The notes beneath the pieces are model-generated. The model had not been told where the DNA came from and ran no database searches. It saw nothing but the letters and a program-made list of their open reading frames with translations. A DNA stretch of 64,000 nucleotides from JAJCZZ01 sp964569085 (GTDB taxonomy: Bacteria > Gemmatimonadota > Gemmatimonadetes > Longimicrobiales > Gaopeijiaceae), in the NCBI GenBank assembly GCA_964569085.1, contig CAZMTA010000003.1:1-64000 (forward strand). The letters are read 5' to 3'. A program made the translations under genes and the position numbers. Below, piece after piece: positions 29,900-37,573 of the stretch (the stretch's first letter is position 1; every line of letters starts with the position of its first letter).

Positions 29900-31651
29900 T
29901 CAGAGGCCGTATTCGCGCATCTTCCGCCAGAGGGTGGTGCGGGAGATCCCCAGCGCCTCCGCGGCCCGGGCCTTCCGGAAGCGGGACGCCTGCAGAGCCG
30001 CCAGGATCTGGCGGGCCTCGGCCTCCTCCGTGGGCCCCAGGTGGCTCAGGTCGGGTCCCGCGGCGGCCGGCGTCGGAGGCGTGGCGGCACGTGCGGGCGA
30101 AGTGGGCGGGGCCGTGGGAGCGTCCGCCGCCCACCCGTCGGCCCCCGTCCTGATCTCCCCCGGGAGGTCCCCGGCGTGGATGGTCTGTCCCTCGCACACG
30201 GTCACCGCGTACTCCACGGCGTTCTCGAGCTCCCGGACGTTCCCGGGCCAGGCGTAGGACATGAGGGCGCGGGTGGCGCCCGGAGACAGGCGCAAGGAGC
30301 GCCCGTGGCGACGGCCGATCTGCTCCAGGAAGTGCTGGAGGAGGAGCGGGATGTCCTCCCGGCGCTCCCGGAGCGGCGGCACCTGCACCGGGATGACCCG
30401 GAGACGGTAGTACAGGTCCTCCCGGAAGGAGCCCTGGGAGACGGCGCGCCCGAGGTCCTTGTTGGTCGCGGCGAGGACGCGCACGTCCACCTGGCGGGTG
30501 CGGTTCTCCCCGACCCGCTCGAAGGCCTGCTGCTGGATGGCCCGCAGGAGCTTGGCCTGGAGCTCGAGGGGGAGGTCCCCGACCTCGTCCAGGAAGAGCG
30601 TCCCCCCGTCCGCCGATTCGAAGCGGCCGGGCCGGTCCCGCACCGCGCCGGTGAAGGCGCCCCGGACGTGGCCGAAGAGCTCGCTCTCCATGAGCTGCGA
30701 GGGGATGGCGGCGCAGTTCACCGCGACGAAGGGTCGATCCGAGCGGTGCGACGTGGCGTGGACGGCCCGGGCCACCAGCTCCTTTCCGGTTCCGCTCTCG
30801 CCCCCGATGAGGACGGCGGCGTCGTTGCCCCGGAGGAGCTCGACCAGGCGGAAGATCTGCTGCATCGGCCGGGACCGGGCCAGGATGCCGTGGAAGGCGT
30901 GGTCTGTGAGGTCCGGGCCCAGGGGGCTCTCGAGGCGGAGCATCACCACGGCAGCCACGTCCCTGCGGCAGCAGCCGTGGTCCGCGGAGAGCCGTCCCAC
31001 CGAGAGGGAGACCGGGAGGGTGCCGCCGTCGAGCCGGTGGAGCTCGGCCCGCCATCCCTCCCGCCGCTCGCCCCGGGCCACGACCGCGGTCAGGGTGCCG
31101 TCGGCTCCGAACAGGTCCGCGCCGAAGAGCTCCTCGAGCGTGCCGCCCATCAACTCCTCCGGCGGCCGCCCCACGGTCTCGGCGAGCGCCGGGGAGAGAG
31201 CCAGGATCCGCAGGTCCGCGTCCACGGCCACGAACATCCGCCCGAGGCCCGCCAGGATGACGTCGAGCTCGGGAGGCACGGCGGAGCACGCCTCCACCGG
31301 GCCCTCCTCCACCAGACGCATGGTCTCCACGGCCCCGGCCACCTCTCCCTCCTCGTCCCGGAGCACGGTTCCGGACTTCACCACCTCCACCTCGGTGCCG
31401 TCCTTCCGGTAGAGCGTCAGCCGGGCGTCGCGCACCGCGCCCTGCTCGAAGACGCCGCAGCCCCGGAGGCACTCGGGGCACCGGACCAGGGAGAGACAGG
31501 AGCGCCCGAGGACCTCGTCTCGGGAGAACCCGGTGATGCGCTCGACCTCTTCGCTCACGGCGACGATGTTGCGCTCGGCGTCCACCTGGAAGACCCCGAC
31601 GCCGGCGAGATCGGCGAGGTCCTGGAGCTGGCGCGGCTCGGTGGGGATCAT
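29900..31651 (-). CDS. Sigma-54-dependent activator with two PAS domains
   Basis: 583 residues, ATG at 31651. N-terminal PAS (FQVDAERNIVAVSEEVERIT) bears a Cys quartet, C52, C58, C61 and C65, in SCLSLVRCPECLRGCGVF, able to bind a metal or react with thiols. A second PAS (MFVAVDADLRILALSP) ends with CC in DHGCCRRD. The AAA+ core is complete: GESGTGKELVARAVH, GAFTGA loop, GGTLFLDEVGDLPLELQAKL, and R-finger region RVGENRTRQVDVRV. A Fis-type helix-turn-helix closes it (RKARAAEALGISRTTLWRKM). It would open sigma-54 promoters in response to redox, sulfide or metal; its position directly before sqr makes that operon its likely target. Confidence 0.88.
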   Translation of the reverse strand: MIPTEPRQLQDLADLAGVGVFQVDAERNIVAVSEEVERITGFSRDEVLGRSCLSLVRCPECLRGCGVFEQGAVRDARLTLYRKDGTEVEVVKSGTVLRDEEGEVAGAVETMRLVEEGPVEACSAVPPELDVILAGLGRMFVAVDADLRILALSPALAETVGRPPEELMGGTLEELFGADLFGADGTLTAVVARGERREGWRAELHRLDGGTLPVSLSVGRLSADHGCCRRDVAAVVMLRLESPLGPDLTDHAFHGILARSRPMQQIFRLVELLRGNDAAVLIGGESGTGKELVARAVHATSHRSDRPFVAVNCAAIPSQLMESELFGHVRGAFTGAVRDRPGRFESADGGTLFLDEVGDLPLELQAKLLRAIQQQAFERVGENRTRQVDVRVLAATNKDLGRAVSQGSFREDLYYRLRVIPVQVPPLRERREDIPLLLQHFLEQIGRRHGRSLRLSPGATRALMSYAWPGNVRELENAVEYAVTVCEGQTIHAGDLPGEIRTGADGWAADAPTAPPTSPARAATPPTPAAAGPDLSHLGPTEEAEARQILAALQASRFRKARAAEALGISRTTLWRKMREYGL

Positions 31652-31692
31652 GGTCGGACCGGATGTGGGGAACGGTGCCCTGATGCAACATA

Positions 31693-31709
31693 CTGCACCG
31701 TTTCGCACC
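31693..31709. promoter_or_regulatory. Candidate operator before the sigma-54 activator gene
   Basis: CTGCACCGTTTCGCACC, minus strand GTGCGAAACGGTGCAG, lies 42-58 bases before the activator start and shares GTGCGA and TGCA(C/G) with the site before sqr. It sits in a locally AT-richer patch (GATGCAACATACTGCA). Autoregulation is possible. Confidence 0.35.
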
Positions 31710-31828
31710 ATCGGCCGGCCCGACGCGCCTCCGGGGGAAACCCCCGACACGGGGCGCGGGCATCCCCGGACCGGATCGGGCCGGGACGGGGGCCTCGCCC
31801 CGGCCCGGGGCCCCTCCACACCCCGGTC

Positions 31829-32824
31829 CTACCGCCCCCGCAGCCGCTCCATGGACGCCCGGAAGGCCCGCGCCGTGATCTCCGCCCGGTAGCGCGCCAG
31901 GTCCCGCCCCAGCGCCACCAGGGAATCGAGGGGCTCGAGGTCCACCCCGTGCAGGGTGCGCAGCCCCGCCCGTCCCCGCTCGTCCCACCGCACGGCGTCG
32001 GGGTCCTGCACCGCCATCTGGGCGGTGTAGTAGATGTCGTCGTGCATCCCGTTGCGGGTGGAGGTCGGCCGGTCCCGGGGCGCTCCCGGCGTCTCGTCGA
32101 TCTGGACGATCCCCCGCTCCTTCAGGAACTCGTACGACCAGACGTCCTCCCGGTAGTACTCGGGCAGGTAGTGGACGCGGGCCGCGGCGCCCTCGCGCGT
32201 CCACCGCTCGTTGAGCTCCTCGGCGACGCCGGCCATCCCGTCCTGGTTCCCCCCGCTGTCGCCGACGAGGACGATGTCCGTGAAGCCGTGGGCGGCGTAG
32301 CTCCGGACGATGTCGGAGAGGAGGCGATGGAAGGTCCCGGGCTCCACGCTGATGGTCCCGGGGAAGCGCATGTGGCCCCCGGGCTCCGGCTCGATGGGGC
32401 CTTCGGGCACGAACTTCACCACCGGGGCGACCAGGGCCTGACCGATCTCCCGGGCGATCTCGGGAAGGACGGTCTCCAGCACGAGGTTGTGCTTGCCCCC
32501 CACCAGGTACGGGCCGTTCTGCTCCACCCCCCCGGTCCCCACCACCACCGTGGTCCACCCGTCGGCCAGCTTGTCCCGCACCTCCATCCAGGTGAGCTCC
32601 TCCGTCCAGAGGCTCTCGCCTGCGTCGATGGGGCGGGGCGCGTCCAGGTCCTGGGCGGCGGCAACGGCGGGAAGGAGCAGCCCGGCCAGGGCGGCGGCGC
32701 GCCCGGTGGCCCGGAGACGACGGGCGGGCAGCCCCCCGACACGGCGGGCCGCGGAGAGGAGGCGGGCGGCGGCGTTACGGGCCCGCCGTGTCGGGAGGTC
32801 GAGGTGCTTCACGGGCATGTGCAT
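31829..32824 (-). CDS. Exported creatininase-family protein
   Basis: 331 residues. Long basic N-terminal region and a hydrophobic segment (AAALAGLLLPAVAAAQ) give a signal peptide of about 57 residues. The creatininase-like amidohydrolase fold follows: LTWMEVRDKLADGWTTVVV, GTGGVEQNGPYLVGGKHN (metal-binding Glu and His), GHMRFPGTISVEPGTF, and FTDIVLVGDSGGNQDGM (metal-binding Asp). These enzymes use a two-metal site to open cyclic amides; periplasmic versions are usually of unknown substrate. ATG at 32824 and a second ATG six bases later are equally possible. Ends 178 bases upstream of the sigma-54 activator start, in the same direction. Confidence 0.75.
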   Translation of the reverse strand: MHMPVKHLDLPTRRARNAAARLLSAARRVGGLPARRLRATGRAAALAGLLLPAVAAAQDLDAPRPIDAGESLWTEELTWMEVRDKLADGWTTVVVGTGGVEQNGPYLVGGKHNLVLETVLPEIAREIGQALVAPVVKFVPEGPIEPEPGGHMRFPGTISVEPGTFHRLLSDIVRSYAAHGFTDIVLVGDSGGNQDGMAGVAEELNERWTREGAAARVHYLPEYYREDVWSYEFLKERGIVQIDETPGAPRDRPTSTRNGMHDDIYYTAQMAVQDPDAVRWDERGRAGLRTLHGVDLEPLDSLVALGRDLARYRAEITARAFRASMERLRGR

Positions 32825-32881
32825 GCCGCCATTCTAGGCGGCGGCGCGAGCCCGGCGCCACCGCCGGGATCCTCCCCGGCC

Positions 32882-34375
32882 TCAGGTCTCGGCCAGGTCC
32901 TCCACGGCGGGACCGGCCCGCACCTCGCCGTGGGGACCGAACCGGGAGCCGTGGCAGGGGCAGTGCCACTCGTCGGAGGACGAGTCCCAGTGGACGATGC
33001 ACCCGGCGTGGGTACAGACGGCGGACCGACGGTGCACCACGCCCTCGTCGTCCCGGTGGACGGCCGTGGGCTCGGGCCCGTCCCGGACCACCGCACCGGC
33101 GCCCCGGGGGATCTCGTCCTCCGAGCCGACCTCCGTGGGGAGGAACCACTCCAGGTACCGGGAGCCGACCTTGACCGCGTCCTTCATCCGCTCCCCCGTG
33201 GCGGCGACGGGGAAGCGCTCCGGGGAGAAGGTCCCGGCCCAGGGGTTCGCGCGCCCCCGGATCCCGTCGGTCACGACGAGCGCCCCGAGCACGCCGTTGG
33301 TGAGGCCCTGCCCGCCATCGCCGGTGATCATCCACACCCGCGACTCGGTGAGCGTCTCCCCCACCAGCCCCAGGGAGTCCGCCGGCTCGAGGACCTGGCC
33401 GGACCACCCGTGGAGCGTCTCGCCCACGGGGAACCGGTCCCGGGCCCAGCTCGCGACGCGCCGGAGCCGCTCCGCGCCCTCGTCCCGCGTGCCGGTCTGG
33501 TAGTCCCCGCCGCCCACCAGGAGCGCGGGGCCCCCTCCCGCCTCGACCCTCCGGACGTAGTGGTAGGGGTCGGCGGTGTCCCAGTACAGCGCGTCGGGAA
33601 CGTCCCCCTCGAGGCGGAGCGTCACCGCGAAGGTCCGATAGGGCACCATGCGCAGCGTGGCCAGGTAGTGGTCCGCCGGGGAGTTCGTGGCCAGCACGAC
33701 GTGGGTGGCCCGCACGGAGCGCCCGGACGCGGTGCGCACGGTCCGGGGGCCGTCGGCACGGGTCCCGTCCAGGCCCACGACACGGGTGTCCCCGAAGATC
33801 TCGCCCCCCTCGGCCTCCAGCCTCCCGGCGAGGCCGGTCAGGAACCGGAGCGGGTGGAACGCCGCCTGGGCGGCGTAGCGGAGACAGGGTCCCGAGTCGA
33901 AGGACACGCCCGGCACGCCATCGAGACGGGCCACGTCCAGCCCCGCGGCCAGGCCGGCCTCGAGCTCGTCGTCCAGCCCGGCCCCGTCGTCCCCCGGCCC
34001 CGGGAAGAGGTAGGCCGGCACCCTGCGGAACTCGCACTGGATCCCGTCCTCACGGCAGCGCGCCTCGATCCAGTCCACCGCGGATCCGTGGGCGTCGACC
34101 GCGTTCCGGAGGCCGTCCGCGCCGTGCACGTCGCGGACCCGGGCCAGCCCGTCGTCCAGGACGGCCGAGAGGTGGGCGGAGGTGTGATGCGTCTCCCCGG
34201 CGCCCAGGTGGGACCGCTCCAGGACGAGCACGTCCAGCCCCTCCCGGGCCAGGCTCCACGCCGTGGCGATCCCGGCGATGCCGGCACCGACCACGCACAC
34301 GTCGCACGAGCGGTCGGCTTCCAGGGGTGGGTGTTCGGGCAACTCCAGGTCGTCGGTCCAGACGGGGTCGTGCAC
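32882..34375 (-). CDS. FAD oxidoreductase with C-terminal Rieske domain
   Basis: 497 residues, GTG at 34375 behind AGGAGG. DAO-type FAD domain: SCDVCVVGAGIAGIATAWSL, LVLERSHLGAGETHHTSAH, PYRTFAVTLRLEG, and GDGGQGLTNGVLGALVV. The last ~70 residues are a Rieske [2Fe-2S] domain with ligands in CTHAGC and CPCHGSRF (C-x-H ... C-x-x-H). The combination is a known family in Bacillota, Actinobacteria and others whose substrate is not established; it probably oxidises an amine or amino acid and passes electrons to the Rieske centre. No signal peptide, so cytoplasmic. Next gene upstream is a small lipoprotein. Confidence 0.85.
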   Translation of the reverse strand: MHDPVWTDDLELPEHPPLEADRSCDVCVVGAGIAGIATAWSLAREGLDVLVLERSHLGAGETHHTSAHLSAVLDDGLARVRDVHGADGLRNAVDAHGSAVDWIEARCREDGIQCEFRRVPAYLFPGPGDDGAGLDDELEAGLAAGLDVARLDGVPGVSFDSGPCLRYAAQAAFHPLRFLTGLAGRLEAEGGEIFGDTRVVGLDGTRADGPRTVRTASGRSVRATHVVLATNSPADHYLATLRMVPYRTFAVTLRLEGDVPDALYWDTADPYHYVRRVEAGGGPALLVGGGDYQTGTRDEGAERLRRVASWARDRFPVGETLHGWSGQVLEPADSLGLVGETLTESRVWMITGDGGQGLTNGVLGALVVTDGIRGRANPWAGTFSPERFPVAATGERMKDAVKVGSRYLEWFLPTEVGSEDEIPRGAGAVVRDGPEPTAVHRDDEGVVHRRSAVCTHAGCIVHWDSSSDEWHCPCHGSRFGPHGEVRAGPAVEDLAET

Positions 34376-34442
34376 GGGGCCTCCTGTGGCGCGGGCGGTC
34401 GGGGGTTCGCCGTGCCATGCAGGATGCGCGCCAGCCGCGGTC

Positions 34443-35051
34443 CTACCCCGTGGCCACGAAGCGCAGCGAGCCCAGGAGCTCCTCGAGGTGGGCCCGGCCC
34501 AGCCAGGACCACACGTTGTACAGACAGCCCTCCCCCTCCACTCGCAGGTAGGCGAGCAGCTTCTCTCCGCTCCCGCCCTCGGGCCCGTAGCCGGCCCGGC
34601 TTCCGTCGCGCCACTCGATCTCCCAGGGCCAGTCGTCGTACGTGTCGGGGCCGGGCTCCACCCCGGTGCCCGCCACGCCGAAGGCGCTCCGGCGGTCCGG
34701 GAGGTCGTAGGCCACGCCCCACCCGCCGCCGAACTCGGCGGCCCGGGCCTCCGCCGCACCCGGTTCCGGGTCCGCCGGGGCCAGGGGCGCGCACGTCGAG
34801 GCGTTGTCGGCCCGGGACCATTCCCTCAGGTAGACGTCGGGCACCTGGCTGGGGAGGAGCCTGGCCCCGGACCAGGGAGCCGGGGGCGGTGGGTCGGGAG
34901 CGGGGGCGTCCGGGGCCTCGCCCCCTCCGGAGCCGGCGCAGCCGGCGGTCAGCCCCATGGCCGCGACGCAGGCCGCCGTCCGAAGCAGGCCCGGGAGCCC
35001 GCCCCGCCGGCCCGGCCGGCGGGACGACGCTCGTCGTGGGGAGCGGGTCAC
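34443..35051 (-). CDS. Lipoprotein of unknown function
   Basis: 202 residues, GTG start overlapping the previous stop (GTGA). Signal with lipobox GLTAGC at about residue 37, then a Pro-rich linker and a compact domain with WSGARLLPSQVPDVYLREW, two Cys (STCAPLAPA, GEGCLYNVWSW) that may form a disulfide, and RDGSRAGYG. The pattern SWLGRAHLEELLGSLRFV near the end resembles small beta-sheet periplasmic proteins. No known family comes to mind. Translationally coupled to the GlsB-type gene, so possibly part of an envelope stress response. Confidence 0.6.
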   Translation of the reverse strand: MTRSPRRASSRRPGRRGGLPGLLRTAACVAAMGLTAGCAGSGGGEAPDAPAPDPPPPAPWSGARLLPSQVPDVYLREWSRADNASTCAPLAPADPEPGAAEARAAEFGGGWGVAYDLPDRRSAFGVAGTGVEPGPDTYDDWPWEIEWRDGSRAGYGPEGGSGEKLLAYLRVEGEGCLYNVWSWLGRAHLEELLGSLRFVATG

Positions 35052-35329
35052 AGCCGCGCCCGGCCTCGGCTGATCATGCCCACGACCAGGGTGAACAGGG
35101 TCGCGCCGATGATCGACCAGACCACCGGGAAGGGGAAGCCGCCCACGTCCAGGGTCAGGAGCTCGGGCAGCCCGAGCTCGCCGGCCAGCCACCCGCCCAG
35201 CAGGGCGCCGATCAGACCGACGCCGCTGGACACGAGGCAGCCACCGAGGGAATACCCGGCGATGGCCTGGCCGACGGCGCCGGCCACGGCGGCGATGAGG
35301 AGCAGCAGCAGGAGTCCGACGAGAGTCAT
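35048..35329 (-). CDS. GlsB/YeaQ/YmgE-family stress-associated membrane protein
   Basis: 93 residues, ATG at 35329 with GGAGGCATCTC upstream. Three hydrophobic helices rich in glycine (MTLVGLLLLLLIAAVAGAVG, GCLVSSGVGLIGALLGGWLA, FPVVWSIIGATLFTLVVGMI), the pattern of transglycosylase-associated/GlsB proteins (which also end in a short basic tail). Family members are induced by general stress. Followed by a coupled lipoprotein gene and flanked upstream by the divergent ethylene-receptor-like kinase. Confidence 0.8.
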   Translation of the reverse strand: MTLVGLLLLLLIAAVAGAVGQAIAGYSLGGCLVSSGVGLIGALLGGWLAGELGLPELLTLDVGGFPFPVVWSIIGATLFTLVVGMISRGRARL

Positions 35330-35577
35330 GAGATGCCTCCACTCGGGGTGTCTCGGCCGGGCGGGCCACGGCCGTCCGCCCTGGACCCATGCAGCCCCCG
35401 TGCCAGCCCGGCGCTCGGGGCCCGGAGGCCAGGGCACGAACCCTGCATTGGCCACGAACGAGGAGTCCCGGGACGACCATTGCGGCCGGGCGGACGGCCG
35501 CTCAACGTCAGGCCCCCGCCCCCGGGACCTCCCGTCGCCTCGACCGCTCGCCGCGCCCATCCACCCACGGAGTCACC

Positions 35578-37170
35578 GTGTCCACCCTCCAGACCGAGTC
35601 CCAGGCGTTCATGCCCCACGGGATGTGCTACCTGTGGGAGCCCGAGCTCCTCTGGACGCACGTCGTGTCCGACGCCCTCATCGCGGGGGCCTACTTCGCC
35701 ATCCCGGCGGTCCTCGCCGTGATGCTGGTGCGGAGCCGCGCGGACCTCGCGGAGCTCGCGCCCTCGGAGGCGGAGGGCTCGCTCCCGTACTCGTGGGTCT
35801 TCCTCGCCTTCGCCCTCTTCATCCTGGCGTGCGGCACGACCCACGCCCTGGGGGTGTGGACGGTGTGGAACCCCGACTACTGGCTCAGCGGGGGCGCCAA
35901 GGCGGTCACGGCGGTGGCGTCGGTCGTCACCGCCGTGGCGCTGCCTCCCCTGGTGCCGCGTTTCACCAACGTCATCCGGCAGGCCCGGCTCTCCGCCCAG
36001 CGACGCCGGGAGCTGGAGGCGGCCAACGTCGCCCTCCGCCACGCCCACCGCGTCTCCCGCATCGGCACCTGGCAGTGGACCCCCGGCAGCGACCGCCTGC
36101 AGGCCGCGTCCGGGCTGGGCGGGCTCTACGGGGTGGCGAGCGACGGCCGGGAGCCCAGCCTCGACGACCTCATCGGCCGGCTGGGCGAGAAGGACGGGGC
36201 CCGCCTCCGCGACGCGCTGGAGCGGGCCTCCGCCGGCGAGGACGTGGCCCCCTTCGACGTGGAGGTCGATTCCCCCGACGGGACCCGGACGCTGGACACC
36301 CGGGTGGAGCCCCGCCCCGGAGAGTGGGAGCAGGTCGTCATCGTGACCCAGCAGGACGTGACCGACGCCCGGCGGGCCGAGATGGAGCGCCGCCAGCTGG
36401 TCCGGACCGAGGCGGAGAAGGCGGGCCTGGCCATCCAGAACGAGCGCCTCACCCGGATCAGCCGACGACTGGAGGAGCGGAACCGCGAGCTGGACCGCTT
36501 CGCGTACATCGCCTCCCATGACCTGAAGGCCCCCCTGCGCGGCGTGGCCAACCTGGCCCACTGGCTGGAGGAGGACCTCAGGGGGAGCCTCACCGACGAG
36601 ACCCGGGAGTACCTGGAGCTGATGCAGGGGCGGGTGGACCGCATGGAAGCGCTCATCGAGGGGCTCCTGACATATTCCCGCGTCGGGCGCCACGACGGGA
36701 GCGTCCGGGAAGTGGACACGGGCCGCCTCGTCCGTGACGTTCTCGACCTGCTCGCCCTGGACCCGGAGCTGGAGGTGGTGGTGGCCGAGGACCTCCCCAG
36801 CGTCCGCTCCGCCGAGCTGCCGCTCCAGCAGGTCTTCCAGAACCTCCTGGAAAACGCCTCCCATCACGCCGACGGTCGAATCGAGGTGGGGTGGCGACGG
36901 GCCCCCGAGGACGCGAACATGATCGAGTTCCACGTGGCCGACGACGGGCACGGCATCGCCCCGCGCCACCAGGAACAGATCTGGGAGATCTTCCAGCGCC
37001 TCGAGTCCCGCGACGCCGTCGAGGGGACCGGGCTCGGGCTGGCGCTCGTGCGGAAGATCGTGGACGAGGCTGGTGGACGGGCCTGGCTGGAATCGACGGA
37101 AGGGGAGGGAGCGACCTTCTTCTTCTCCTGGCCCATCGAACCGCGGGAGGAGAACAATGGCGCTGGGTGA
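35578..37170 (+). CDS. Histidine kinase with ethylene-receptor-like membrane domain
   Basis: 530 residues; GTG at 35578 with GGAG before it (ATG at 35611 is the alternative). The N-terminus has three helices like plant ETR1: SDALIAGAYFAIPAVLAVML (the Asp of the first helix), FALFILACGTTHALGVW with Cys85 and His89 in the C-x3-H spacing that holds copper in ETR1, and GGAKAVTAVASVVTAVALP. Next a PAS domain (RIGTWQWTPGSDRL), coiled coil, H-box FAYIASHDLKAPLRGVANL, N-box QNLLENASHHAD, then FHVADDGHG and EGTGLGLALV. The membrane domain may bind ethylene via Cu(I) or another small molecule. Overlaps a response-regulator gene by 14 bases. Confidence 0.88.
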   Translation: MSTLQTESQAFMPHGMCYLWEPELLWTHVVSDALIAGAYFAIPAVLAVMLVRSRADLAELAPSEAEGSLPYSWVFLAFALFILACGTTHALGVWTVWNPDYWLSGGAKAVTAVASVVTAVALPPLVPRFTNVIRQARLSAQRRRELEAANVALRHAHRVSRIGTWQWTPGSDRLQAASGLGGLYGVASDGREPSLDDLIGRLGEKDGARLRDALERASAGEDVAPFDVEVDSPDGTRTLDTRVEPRPGEWEQVVIVTQQDVTDARRAEMERRQLVRTEAEKAGLAIQNERLTRISRRLEERNRELDRFAYIASHDLKAPLRGVANLAHWLEEDLRGSLTDETREYLELMQGRVDRMEALIEGLLTYSRVGRHDGSVREVDTGRLVRDVLDLLALDPELEVVVAEDLPSVRSAELPLQQVFQNLLENASHHADGRIEVGWRRAPEDANMIEFHVADDGHGIAPRHQEQIWEIFQRLESRDAVEGTGLGLALVRKIVDEAGGRAWLESTEGEGATFFFSWPIEPREENNGAG

Positions 37171-37573
37171 CGTGGAACGCGTCCTCCTGGTCGAGGACGA
37201 CCAGGTGGACCAGATGAACGTCCGGCGAGCCTTCGAGAAGAGCGAGCTGGACGTGGACCTGGAGTTCGCCGCGGACGGCGAGGAGGCGTTGAGCTTCCTG
37301 CGCGGCCTGGATTCCCTGAGGGGGATGCTGATCCTCCTGGACCTGAACATGCCTCGCATGGACGGCATCCGGATGCTGGAGGAGGTCCGGTCCGACGATG
37401 CCCTCCACCGTCTCCCGGTGGTGGTCCTCACGACCTCGGACGCGGAGCGGGACCGGGTGGAGGCCTACGACCTGAACGTCGCCGGCTACATCCTGAAGCC
37501 CGTCACCGCCGGCAGCTTCAAGGAGATCGTGGAGCGGTTGGCGGACTACTGGGAGATCAACCGACTGCCGTGA
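37157..37573 (+). CDS. Single-domain response regulator (Rcp1/CheY-like)
   Basis: 138 residues, ATG at 37157, inside the last 14 bases of the kinase gene, with GGGAGGAG upstream. A lone receiver domain: LLVEDDQVDQMNVRRAF, phosphoacceptor Asp62 in LILLDLNMPRMDGIRML, Thr in VVLTTSDAERD, and Lys in YILKPVTAGSF. The DDQVDQ pattern and late LADYW are typical of Rcp1-like regulators that pair with phytochrome-type kinases. No output domain; it probably passes phosphate to another protein or acts by protein contact. Stop overlaps the next start (GTGA). Confidence 0.9.
   Translation: MALGDVERVLLVEDDQVDQMNVRRAFEKSELDVDLEFAADGEEALSFLRGLDSLRGMLILLDLNMPRMDGIRMLEEVRSDDALHRLPVVVLTTSDAERDRVEAYDLNVAGYILKPVTAGSFKEIVERLADYWEINRLP

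Noticed and set aside
27408..32558. A continuous leftward open frame of about 1,716 codons spanning the DsrC fusion to the creatininase region
   Set aside because: Only the last 334 codons read as a real protein (DUF1641-DsrC). The rest is the GC-rich shadow of sqr, the activator and the creatininase gene in another frame, with Pro/Arg/Gly-rich sequence.
30041..35722. A rightward open frame of about 1,893 codons
   Set aside because: It lies antisense to the activator, creatininase, FAD-Rieske and lipoprotein genes, all with clear domains. Its sequence is low-complexity and motif-free.
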